The notes under the pieces were generated by a model. It had not been told where the DNA came from. It was given only the letters and a program-made list of their open reading frames with translations, and did not search any database. The position numbers were made by a program, and so were the translations under genes. Positions 54,639 through 64,000 of a DNA stretch of 64,000 bases are shown in pieces; position 1 is the first letter of the stretch; every line of letters starts with the position of its first letter. The DNA comes from Gentiana macrophylla (taxonomy: Eukaryota > Streptophyta > Magnoliopsida > Gentianales > Gentianaceae). The stretch lies in assembly GCA_026214975.1 (NCBI GenBank), contig CM047815.1:58659852-58723851 (forward strand), given 5' to 3'.

Positions 54639-56214
54639 TGTTAAGGGTGAATTTATACGATTTATAACGCTATATTCTATGATATTTTTCCCCGTATTGG
54701 TACTAAATTGCATAAGAAACGAGGGTTTAATGGATATATTGAGCAAATGAGATTTTAAATGAGTTAATCGCAAAATAGGTTGATTTATGTGTTTTAATTG
54801 TGATTTTATGATTATTTGAGCATTATTACATTTTGCGATGTTTTTATGTGTTATAGATACATGTTTGAGGCTCAAAAGATGATCAAAGGTTGATTAAGTT
54901 CGAGCTAATTGATGATAAAAGAGATAATGAAGAAGTGGGATAGAGATAGAAGAGATAAAGATCAATAAATCAAAATCGATCATATCAAAGCGGCGTCTGT
55001 AATCTCCGTCCGGTGGACGGGCGCTCGATGCAATTGGACGGCGCCCAGGATGTCATCTTTGATTCAGGAAGTCTGGACGCTGGAGTGGACGCTGGATGGA
55101 CGAGCGTCTGGTCATGACTCGGCCCGATTCGAAGTTTTATTGAAGAGTGGACGGGCGTTCAAGGTTTCAGACGGGCGTCCGGTGGCCGACTTAGCAGAAC
55201 CGACTTTGAAATCTATATATAGTCGGCTGTTTTCTCCACAAAAGATCATCATACACACATTATTCAAAACCCTAAACCTAGGGGCGGCTTTAGGCTGCGT
55301 TTTTCATCTTTTTATTCCTATTTTTATGCTCTTAATTTAGATTAAACACTAGTTACTTTTTATGCACTTTTTCTGCAAATTTGAGTTGCTGAGGATGTTC
55401 AGAGGCTAAAAGCTTCATCAAACGAGTATTGTGAAGCCATCCAACAATTGTTGATTTCGTTTTCTTCGATTATACTGTGAGTTTTTAATAAAGGTTGTTT
55501 CTTATTCATGTTTATTCGTGTTTAATTTGCTTTTATATCGGAAGATATGCATGTGTTGATTGTTTATTGTTGATGGAAGTCTTAATAAACCCTAGATCAC
55601 CATGAATAAGAATAGTAACTCGAATCTATCATAACGGAAGTTAATAGGTCTCGACATTAGATTATAAACACAAAGTTTGCACCTTTGGTTATTAAACGCG
55701 TTAATCTTACATCGGAAGATAATAGATTGATAGATGAACTTTCTAAGGAATTAGGGTTCATGTTTAGGTGAGGTGAATCACAACCTGAATAAAAACTGCA
55801 ATATAATCGAGATAGGGAATCAATGCTTGTTGGATAGGTGGATCAATCCTCGTTTGCTCGTTATAAATTTGATTTAAATCCTTAAAAGCTTGAATTTGTC
55901 TAGTTAGTTTACTTTTATCCATCTTAGATTAGTTAGTTTAAATTGGTTCATGCAGCCCGTATCCTTCCTGGCTTTAGATCATCTCTTCTGTCCAGTTTTA
56001 CGTTTAGTTAAGTTTAGTTTTCAGTATTTCGTTTAGCTTTATCCGCTATTTAGCTTAGTAATCGTGACATAGGTTAGTTAGATAAAAACTAGAAATCACA
56101 ATCGTTTAGTTCCCTCAGAAGATCGACCCGGCATTAGCCTCCATACTACGATCCTTATACTTGAGGTTAACCGGATTATTACTTGTTTATTTTGTGTTGA
56201 TAAAATCCGTGACA
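54639..56214 (+). mobile_element. Athila right outer LTR
   Basis: 1,576 bp, matching 37,425-38,999 along its length. It has a GGACGNNCGTCC array at about 55,005-55,190 and a TATA box TATATATA at 55,214-55,221. It is followed by target-site copy CACCA at 56,215-56,219. Confidence 0.92.
55005..55190. repeat. GGACGNNCGTCC array in right Athila LTR
   Basis: Homologous to the array at 37,782-37,970, with changes such as GGACGGGCGCTC (55,015) and GGACGGCGCCC (55,037) where the left copy reads GGACGGGCGTCT and GGACGAGCGTCC. The motif at 55,149 (GGACGGGCGTTC) is shared. Confidence 0.85.
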
Positions 56215-56548
56215 CACCACCAAAGAACGCTTCATCAACACGTTCACACACTTCACAACGTTCTTCTCCACAAAACCACGCATATATGTATGATCGTAGA
56301 GGTTCAAGGAGCTATGCTCAATAGAACCAAAATCATTATACAAACTATGCTACACCTAGTTTCTACACACATGCATTTCATGACCCCCGCATACACCAAG
56401 CACCCGACTACACGGTTAGACAACCTCAAGTTGACCCCTACTTGGCCAATTTGCTATTTTGGCAAGATCAGATTCTGAGAATGCATCAGAACACATACTA
56501 TCCAATCCCACATCACTGTGATCAGTCAACTCAGTCCACTTAGACTAA

Positions 56549-57032
56549 GAAGACTGGACATAAACCAAGGGTACGAAAAGTATGGGTATGAAAAGATTCT
56601 TTGAAGTCTGATTCTAATCCTGAAGGACCCAAAGTTTAAAGGGTACCGCTATATAAATCTGTTTTGCAGGTCACCAACTTTTATGTGCTGAAATGACATA
56701 TCATGACATGATAGTGCCTTAAAGAAATGATTGAAAAGCAATTGGTATCATACACCTTGATACCAAAAAGGAAATATCCTATACACGTTTACCTTAGTCG
56801 TATTTTGTGGTTCATAACTTTCAATCCCGCTTTTAAAACCTTATTTGATTAATTTTCAAACTAAGGGGGAGAGAGTAGTATTAAAGCTTTTAAACAAGAA
56901 TTTATTCTATGTTGAAAAGCTCTAATTAAGGGGGAGCTATTATTTAGGGGGAGTGTAACTCTCCATGTTTTTAAATGTCCCTTAATAAAAGATTTAAATG
57001 TGTTATTTTGAAAATAAATCAAAGGGGGAGAA
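56549..57032 (+). other. SIRE non-coding region with polypurine tracts
   Basis: Sequence after the gag stop has no RT or integrase. Tracts GGGGGAGAG (56,870), GGGGGAGC (56,930), GGGGGAGTG (56,949) and AAAGGGGGAGAA (57,021-57,032) occur; the last abuts the LTR start. Confidence 0.65.
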
Positions 57033-60000
57033 TGTTGAGTATTTTGTGGTTCTAGTTATATGTTGATTAATTTTCAAAAGTAACATTCCCCGTGTTAAAG
57101 CTTTTATAAGCATTTTATCATATAAGTTTTTTTTGTTTTACAAAATTAATTAAAAAATTTATTTAATCAATATGTTTTAATTTGAGTCACAATACTGCTG
57201 GACCTTTTTTTTAAGTCCAGTCCGTTTTTTTTTTTTGTTTAACAAAAAGTCTGGCCCTTTTTTATCTTTATTTCGGCCCAATCTTTTACATACAAACCCT
57301 CCTAACCCAAAAACCCGATCCCTTCTCATTTTCATTTCAGCCAAATTTGAGAAAACCCTAAAATCCCCAAATCGCCTCCCTGCCGCTTTTTTCCTCTCTT
57401 GATCTTGAATTAATGGCTAGATTTTCGAAATCCCAGAAAATATGGAACCTTGTTGCTTCTCCTTCCATATCCGGCTATCTTCGAAGCATTCATTGCTCAT
57501 TCGAAGCAATGAAAACACGCTTTCATTCTGAAAATCGTGATGGCCTTGATTCGGTTGAAGAATGGTGATCTCGTTCTTTCTTTTCCCCGATTCTATTTCC
57601 TATTATGTATTTTTCAAAGCGTATATCGCATTAATTGATTGATTTTGCAGACTATGTGATAAGGACGTGACCTCTGCCTTGAATCGATGCTAGTAGAGCT
57701 GTACAAGGTAAAATCATGGGGATTTTATCACCCCAGATTTTCAGATATCCTTCGAAGCAAGAAAGATCGATACTTTTCCGTCCTCGTTCATTCAGCATGT
57801 GGAAAAGACGAGTTTTTGACTGCTACGAGTCATCAAAGTCCGATCTTCTGAAATCACAGTCAACCCTAAATCAGGTCGTATCTCTTATGAGTTAATGTCG
57901 TACTATGTCATTTATTTTTGCTGATTTGAATCCGATTGCTTCTTGATTTTGTGCTATTGGTCTGTGATTTAGGGTATGACCCTTTCTGGAAAGCTGAGAC
58001 TGAATGTATACACCAATTCAGTCCTGATTCACTATGGATAGAAGTATTTAAATTTTCAGAAATCGGTGGTGCTCTTTATAGTGACTCAGCATTAACAAAC
58101 CGGTGAATCTCGACCCGGTTTGCTCAGGTATAATGGCTTGACCCTTTTGGTGTGTACGGATTAGGTAATTTGACTGAGGGTCTTACACCCTAGGAAGTCA
58201 AGGGTCGAGTCAATACTGAGGGTAGTGACCCAATGATGCCTTAAAATTAAAATTGAGACCATTTGGCATCATATTTGGTTACGAATTTGGTTTTAGGATT
58301 AGGTCGAGTTCAATTGAGGTAAGTTGCTAAATGTGTCAAATTGAACCATGACCAAATCGGTGCCTTTCCACACTTTGTGCTATTGAACCGAGTAAAAGAA
58401 AGTCGGTCGGTTTAAGTCATTAAGTGATTGCTTAATTAATCAATGATTTAGGTCCAACCAGTCAGTATTACTCTCTCTTAATTGCCTAACGGCCCTCATT
58501 TAGAGAGCGTACGTAAGACTTTGGACCTCAGACAAGCGTCGGTTAATTATGGCTGGAAAATCACAGAATTAAGTGCCTTGGATTTTAAAGATTTCCTTTT
58601 GATCCCGTTCACACAGACCTTGGAGGTTCAAGCTATAACTCTAGGGCTATAAATAGCCAGTCATATCACACTGGATAGCAACAACTCAGAGCAAAATACC
58701 TCTTGAGCAATCCTACATTCAAATTACTTTCAAACTTTCTCTATTTTTACGGTCCCGCTTTCATGGAAGCAGAAGTTAATGGTCTGTTTGAGTGCTTGAC
58801 AATCAGTTTGGTTGGTTTTGCATTAGAAGTTTGGTGTTCGTTATTGATGAGAAGGTCATCTCGGTCAATAACTTCCACATTCTTCCGGGCCGATTCACCG
58901 GTGTTCTATGGTTTAAGGTACAGATTTTTAAAGACCTTTAATTTGCAATTTGATTTATTTGGATTGCTGTGGTAGTTGTGCTAGCATTACGATAGTCTTA
59001 GGATCTTGGTTTGCCCTTATCTCGAGTTTGTTCTTGTGATTAAAATCTTGATTTTTGCATTTTCTGTTTGACCCTTGTAAGAAGTCGATTCGAGGATCAC
59101 TTGGTGCAAGTGCCAAGGTGATCTTCCTAGTGAGGCTCGGTGAATTGATTCCTAACTATCGGTGGTATTTGAAAAGGCATTAAGTCTTGATTTTAGTACT
59201 TTGTGATCGTGCTTTAGATCTCGGTCTTAGTTCTTGTTCTTTGATGGGTCTTGTTTGTTTCCCGCATACTTGTTTGTTCTGTTTTTGATCACAAGCATAC
59301 TCCTTTGTGTTATTGATGATCAATTTTGGAACACCTGTGTGTGTTTTATTAAGTTTGCGAGTTTCTTGCAAGTCTGTCTCATTTGCTCTATCCTCGTCCT
59401 TTCCTGCACTTGTTGAACTGCACTGCCATACTTGCCGATCTTCCTTCTTTGGATTTGCCTTCTCGATTTGATCTCGAGAAGAACACGTAATAGTTGAAGG
59501 TTTAGTCGGTAGCTTTAGATCTTGAGCTCGTATTCGATCGTGTAAGAACAAGATCGATAATCTTGGTGTTTCACCTTGATTATCATCCTTGTATCTTGAT
59601 TTGAAAGTTGATCGTGTTGATTCATGTCTTTGAGTTTGTTATTAAAAGCCGATGACTGACTGTTGTATCTATTGTATTACAATATTTCTGCTGTTTTGTA
59701 AATCTATTGAAGGTGTCGTATTGTAATTTACAGGTGAAATTGAACTGAATTGTAAATTGAATCGCATTTAGTTCTTACTTGGTTTTGTAATCTGAACTAG
59801 TTTGTAATAGATAGTATCTCTTGTTATTTTGTACAAACTGAACTTGCTTTTTGGTTCTTAATTTGCTATACTTTGTAGCTAATTTGCTAAATTTGTTTGT
59901 TAATCAACTCACCTATCTGAATATATTTTAATCTGCTATAGTTTTTAGTGACAGTTTCACAAACACCACTATAAGTTTGATTTGGTCTCAAGAACACCTG

Positions 60001-60293
60001 CTTGCTGTGTTGATCAATTAGTCAATTAGTTTGTATACCGTATTTGATAAGTTTGTCAAGTCTATGTTTGTTTTTTTCATCTTCATTTGTGTTAGATTAT
60101 ATTTATCACATAAATTAATTAATTTGATCACTAAGGTTTTATAACACAAGCGAATAACCTACTAAGTTAGCTTCTGCCTTAGTTGTTTAGTACTTGTGTT
60201 GATTTATCGAAAAAGAGTTCATAAATTGGTTAACACTCTATTCACCCCCCCCCCCCCCTCTAGAGTGTTTATTTGCGCATTATCGATCCAACA
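57033..60293 (+). mobile_element. SIRE-type 3' LTR, 3.26 kb
   Basis: TGTTGAGTATTTTGTGG at 57,033 follows the polypurine tract; the end ATCGATCCAACA at 60,293 follows a C-rich block (CACTCTATTCACCCCCC, 60,234-60,258) characteristic of SIRE LTR ends. TATA box TATAAATA is at 58,648-58,655. U3 holds a gene-like segment at 57,340-58,040. The partner 5' LTR is absent. Confidence 0.75.
57340..58040 (+). other. Gene-like exon-intron segment within the LTR U3
   Basis: A 5'-UTR-like stretch (AAAACCCTAAAATCCCC) leads to ATG 57,413 and a 51-codon frame starting MARFSKSQKIWNLVASP, rich in Arg/Ser and poor in acidic residues at first, like a mitochondrial presequence. Plausible introns are 57,565-57,650 (GTGATC...TTTTGCAG), one starting about 57,708 (AAG|GTAAAA), and one from about 57,874 (CAG|GTCGTA) to 57,973 (GATTTAG). 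The joined frame has stops. It could be a captured host gene piece; the product is not identified. Confidence 0.4.
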
Positions 60294-61010
60294 CTGGTCC
60301 CTTTCCTTCCACGGATTCAATAGCTTTCTTTGCACTTCCTTCTTCAGCAGGTGCACTTTCTTCTTTAGCAGGTTCATCCAGAGTGATGATTTGTACAGGT
60401 GCTAAATCTATTTCAGCAGCTTCCTTGCCTTCCGACTAAGAAGCTTCCAATTCTATGATTGACTCTTCATACTCAAGTCTAGATGCTGACTTTTGTGGTG
60501 TTGATCTAGAACTGTTGATTAAGTTGAGCATGTTCAATACTCCTGGTCCAATCAGCTCTTCTTCACTGTCAGTTACCTCATCATCGACCTCAGTTCTTAG
60601 GGTTTGTTCCCCCTGAGTGTCAGCTTCTGGCAGTGAAAGAACCGCTTCTTCCTCCGTAATGACTGGTTTTAAGGGGTCTCTTCAATTCTGGGTTTCTTTG
60701 GTTGACTTTCAGCAACTGAAGTAACAGATTTTGCTGGTGAGTCTTCTAAATTCTTTTTGGCGAGCATCCTTATCTTTGACTGAAGTTTCCAGCTTTCTCT
60801 TTTTCTCCTCAAGTCTTTCAAGATCCTCTAGTGCTTCAGCTGTGGTTGGCAGTGCTTCAACTATGGTTATTTTCTTGGACGACCTCTTTCTTTTCTTTGT
60901 GGGTTCAACTTCAGAACCTTCAGCTTTCCTCTTTCCAGATTTTTCTGCTTTGGCTGCAATTTCAAATTTGAATGAAGTATTAAGAAAAAATTGGGTGTAA
61001 GAGAATTAAT
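60294..61010 (-). pseudogene. 3' ORF of the minus-strand copia element (N-terminal part)
   Basis: Minus strand reads KAEKSGKRKAEGSEVEPTKK then KRKRSSKK, a strong nuclear-localisation-like run, and ALEDLERLEEKKRKLETS (60,770-60,975). Several stops follow. A non-coding 5' block (61,010-61,180) with CTACAAATACC upstream suggests a separate transcript. The frame is cut at 60,293 by the SIRE insertion and its continuation is at 35,786-34,443. Confidence 0.5.
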
Positions 61011-61179
61011 GGTGAAAAACAAAGGTATTTGTAGGTGGTGGAGAGAGTAGTTAGAAGATTTTGAGCGAGTTTTGAAAACGTCTTGTCATAATCACATCCT
61101 GCGTTGAGATCGTGAAAAGATGGTGACCGGAGAAAATGGACGGTAGAGATTGACATAATCTATGATTTTTCTACCATCC

Positions 61180-61559
61180 GTAGCCTGCATCAGTAATTGC
61201 AGTTGATACGGCGTATCTCCAGCTGTAATTGTTCAGCTTGGTCTTATCCAAAACTTGATCAGTTTTTGACTTATGAGTCAGTTCTGATCTTGTCAGCTCC
61301 ACAAATGTCCTCAAAAGTCAGTTTTCTCCTGCAAAACAGATTAAGAACTTTTTGTTATCCATATATGTTTGGGTCCTTTTTTATTAGTTATTGGATTGAT
61401 TCTAAAGGATGAATTCTTTTCCGTAAAATTAATCTCTTCTTTGAGATCATCAATTTTCTCCAAATTGATTTCATTTCTTCCTTATAACTTTCTTGGCCTT
61501 TTGAAAAGTCAGTTCTCACAGAAATTTTCTGTTTTGACTCGATTGTCTTTTTCTCGAAG
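61180..61559. other. No gene recognised
   Basis: T-rich internal sequence of the copia element between its two ORFs. No pol domain is visible on either strand. Confidence 0.4.
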
Positions 61560-62616
61560 ATTTTGTGAGACTGAGTGATCAGGGGTTCATTTCAGTCTTC
61601 ATCAGTAGGAAAGAGTCTCCATTTCCCCCTGAATCTATCATTCCGTAAATGATAATCATTCTTTGAGGAATTTGACTTGAATGTTATTTTAACTCATCTC
61701 TGATCAGTTCTGCCTTTTCCAGTTTTCTGAGTTTTCCTGTAAAATCTATCAGTTTGTGAATTACCATCAACTGATTTTATAGTTTTGTTAGTTTTTTATC
61801 TAGACTGTGCTGAGTTTTTGTCAGTTCTAACAATTTCATCAGTTTTCTGAATTCCTGACTTTTGTGCAGCAACAAACTTAGGTGCAACTGAACTAGGTCT
61901 GATCTTAGAATTCTGCTGATTGTCAAACCCTAACCTGTTCTGTCTTCAAATGACTTTCCTGGTTTGAACTAAACATTAGGGATTGGGTCAACTGATGATT
62001 CTGTGATATTTATCACTTCTACTACTTCCTCAGTTGAGCAATTCTCCTTGGTTCCATTGTTAGCCTTGAGAAGATTGATCTCAGCATTTAATCTTAGAAC
62101 TTCAGCTTTCAACAATTCCTTTTCCTTTTTGACATTCTCATAATTCTTTTGAATTGCCTCTAATTCCTTTATGAGTATTTCTAAGGTTTCATTGAAATCT
62201 GTATTTCTTGGATTATTTAAGACAGTGTGTGTGCTAGAGGTGGAGGCATTTACCTCATCAAGTTTGCTTGATGCGTTCTCAGTTCTAGCTTCTTCATATT
62301 CCATTATCTGCTTTCCTTTACTTGATTCAACAATGTTCTTTATCGGTTTAGTTCCAAGAAGAATGATTTCTTCATCACTATCATCATGATCATTTCCTCC
62401 AAAACTTATGGGTAGAATTTCAGTGTCTTCTTTGCTACTTGTGACTGTTGGTTCTTCAATGAACGTCTCAATTAATCTTTCTTGAGTATCAGCAACAAGA
62501 TCCTGTAATTTGCTTTTGTATTCATCAAATCTCAAAAATGAATAGTGAATCAGACTTCTAAAGTGAGCTGTGTATCCATGATGCAATTTTGAAAACTTTT
62601 GAAAATGAGTAGACAA
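61560..62616 (-). pseudogene. Coiled-coil ORF of the minus-strand copia element (Gag-like position)
   Basis: An open frame 62,616-61,969 has YTAHFRSLIHYSFLRFDEYK, an acidic centre and a coiled coil (EAIQKNYENVKKEKELLKAE, about 62,100-62,160; VLRLNAEINLLKAN). A frameshifted Lys/Ser-rich tail runs on to about 61,560. It lies just after the PBS, where gag is expected, but the UBN2 core and CCHC of copia Gag are not visible. No ATG is evident at the frame start. Confidence 0.45.
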
Positions 62617-62783
62617 CTAATGGCCAGTCAATTCTAGTAAACAACTGATAGCAAAAATTAGCTAAGGATTTCTTCGGAATAGAAGCTCTGCTCTGATACT
62701 AAATGTTGGTATCGGAAATAACTATTACCAGTTATTTTGAACTGATAAAGCTTAATCGGATATCTCTTCTAAGTAGAAGATTT

Positions 62784-62795
62784 GCTCCGATACCA
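62784..62795 (-). other. Primer-binding site of minus-strand copia element
   Basis: Minus strand TGGTATCGGAGC, one change from TGGTATCAGAGC (initiator tRNA-Met complement), two bases inside the LTR end ...GACCAACA. Confidence 0.75.
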
Positions 62796-62797
62796 AT

Positions 62798-64000
62798 TGT
62801 TGGTCTATTAGAAAGGCTGACACAAGTTTAGAGGGGGAGGGGGGTGAATAAACTTGTCCCCAAAAACTCCCCAAAATCTGAATCTGGAATAGATTTAGTT
62901 TAACTTCAAACTTGTGCGGAGTTAAGCTAACATAGCTGAGTATAAGTCAGAACTGACTTATGCCTAACTGAGTTAACCGGCAGCGGATTAAATAAAGCCT
63001 TTTTATAAAACTTGAGTTATCAGTTGTAATGCAGTGCTGACTCAGTTTCTCATGTTTGCTGAGTAGTGAAATATTTACTAATAATCAATAAGTAAATGCA
63101 AAAAATAAATGAGTAAATGAGACATAAATTATAGAGGTTCCAGGTGGTGTAATCCTGTCAGTCCTCTATTCCCCTGTGATGTAGGAGGCCAAATTCACTT
63201 TGTTCTTGAGGTTTACAGTTACAAGACACAAAGTAAATTTAAACACTCATTGTCCTTCACTAATCCCTAGTTTCACAATCTCCCAGCTTCAATCTTCAAC
63301 AGGTGGAATTTTTGTTTCAACTAAGCTTGCTCCACTGGTCCTTGAAGGGTTGGATTACCTCTTCACCAGCTCTACACAAACACAGTCTTCCTGACTGCAC
63401 TCTACTGTTCATCACACCTTCTTGGTGTTTCACCGTCTAAACCTTTGATGAAATCAAAGTTGAGACTTGAATCAATAACTATGATTCAATTTGTGATTCG
63501 AGCTTCTTCTTCTGAATGTATATGATATGTGCACGGCTCTATTGTTTTCAAGTGTTAGACTTTATATTTTTTTGAATGTCTATGAACACTTTGAAGATTT
63601 CTTGATCTTGATCTGGCAATAAAGAATATAGCAGGAGTTCTTTTGATTCACTTTTCCATTTTTGTGAAATCTTTCTTGATATAATTAATGCTTAGAACTC
63701 CGCACTTATTCTTGAGGTGGAAGTGACCTATTTATAGGGGTTTCTCCAACGGTTAGATCATTTGAATTTGAATCCTTGTATTCGTTGGTGATCCTGCTAA
63801 TTCTGTTGTATGTCAGTGTCAGAAAGGACACTTTCATAGGCCAATCAAAATGCTTGCTTTACAACGGTCAGATTCTTTTTTAGTTTCTCTTGTCCTCAGC
63901 TTCAAAACTGATCTCTTATGACTTAGTCAGTTTTTAGCTTTAAGAGCATTAACTGAGTTTTTACTCTTCTTTAAAAACTCAGTACTCTATTCTTCATCTG
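62798..64000 (-). mobile_element. 5' LTR of minus-strand copia element (cut by window end)
   Basis: Matches 30,833-32,040 base for base over long runs, with scattered substitutions and small indels. Minus-strand TATA box CTATAAATAG is at 63,728-63,737. The U3 start is outside the window. Confidence 0.88.

Larger units (their letters stand above)
37425..56214 (+). mobile_element. Chimeric Ty3/gypsy Athila element with three LTRs
   Basis: Outer LTRs 37,425-38,999 and 54,639-56,214 are near-identical and flanked by CACCA (37,420-37,424 and 56,215-56,219), a perfect 5-bp target duplication. Inside are a PBS, leader and 3'-type non-coding DNA ending in a polypurine tract. A second, different LTR (41,739-43,423) follows, then a second PBS, second leader, degraded gag-pol, an internal promoter, an env-like ORF and a final polypurine tract. 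Athila identity rests on the tRNA-Asp PBS, gag words DYAMPG...FELKPGLIQMM, RT order, and the downstream plant-transposon-protein ORF. Confidence 0.9.
35799..60293 (+). mobile_element. Plus-strand SIRE-lineage element with gag only, split by Athila
   Basis: Gag (35,840-37,424, continuing at 56,220) is followed by non-coding sequence with GGGGGAG tracts and a 3,261-bp 3' LTR (57,033-60,293, TGTTGAGTATTTTGTGG...CGATCCAACA). RT, integrase and RNase H are absent. The 5' LTR and PBS are missing; sequence similarity to a SIRE start resumes only about 20-40 bp before the gag ATG, so the left edge is approximate. Gag plus LTRs without pol matches the class called terminal-repeat retrotransposons with GAG (TR-GAG). 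Confidence 0.75.
30833..64000 (-). mobile_element. SIRE-like Ty1/copia element without pol, host of further insertions (runs past window end)
   Basis: Direct LTR copies start at 30,833 and 62,798 (shared block GAAAGGCTGACACAAGTTTAGA). The right LTR adjoins a tRNA-Met-type PBS and the left one a polypurine tract, so the element reads on the minus strand. Interior sequence holds a coiled-coil ORF, a second Lys-rich ORF with its own upstream non-coding block, and no RT, integrase or RNase H. It is interrupted by a solo-LTR-like insertion in the 3' LTR and by the plus-strand SIRE element at about 35,799-60,293. The lineage call rests on LTR and tract layout and is tentative. Confidence 0.75.

Overview
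This window is nuclear DNA from a flowering plant. It is almost entirely made of nested transposable elements and contains no intact host gene. The evidence is plant-specific retroelement lineages (Tat, Tekay chromovirus, Athila, SIRE-type Ty1/copia), a Mutator-like DNA transposon (MULE) carrying a plant mobile domain (PMD) gene, plant-type introns, and primer-binding sites complementary to plant tRNA-Asp and initiator tRNA-Met. Most coding regions carry stops and frameshifts. Domain calls come from motifs read directly in the sequence.

Region 1 (1-10,660) is a decayed Ty3/gypsy element of the Tat lineage on the minus strand: LTR, PBS, gag, protease, RT, RNase H, a second RNase H and integrase, read from right to left. 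On the opposite strand, downstream of pol, lie antisense ORFs with an intron and a TATA box (21-3,884). Next come a 2.1-kb minisatellite of 16-18 bp units (10,690-12,785), an AT-rich remnant, and a possible host exon with an in-frame 45-codon duplication (13,777-14,239).

Region 2 (14,820-30,775) is a complete MULE with terminal inverted repeats and a 9-bp target duplication matching at 8 of 9 positions. It encodes a transposase (FAR1-like and SWIM domains) fused to an OTU-type protease domain on the plus strand. A PMD gene lies tail-to-tail on the minus strand. Three clusters of hairpin-forming AACGTCA...TGACGTT motifs lie in its arms and middle. A 7.4-kb Tekay chromovirus (20,388-27,784, minus strand) sits inside a PMD intron of about 75 bp. 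The Tekay element itself carries a candidate 94-bp intron between gag and protease.

Region 3 (30,833 to beyond the window end) is a pol-less SIRE-like copia element on the minus strand with about 1.8-kb LTRs. Its 3' LTR is interrupted by a solo-LTR-like insertion. Its interior is interrupted by a plus-strand SIRE-lineage element that retains gag but no pol (about 35,799-60,293). That element's gag is split by an 18.8-kb Athila element (37,425-56,214, TSD CACCA). The Athila element is a three-LTR chimera: two matching outer LTRs and a different, central LTR placed between a polypurine tract and a PBS. It encodes degraded gag-pol and a separate env-like ORF behind its own TATA box.

A palindromic motif of form GGACGNNCGTCC links otherwise unrelated elements. 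It occurs in arrays in the Tekay LTR, the outer Athila LTRs, two Athila leaders and the internal Athila promoter. In two kinds of context it sits immediately upstream of a TATA box.
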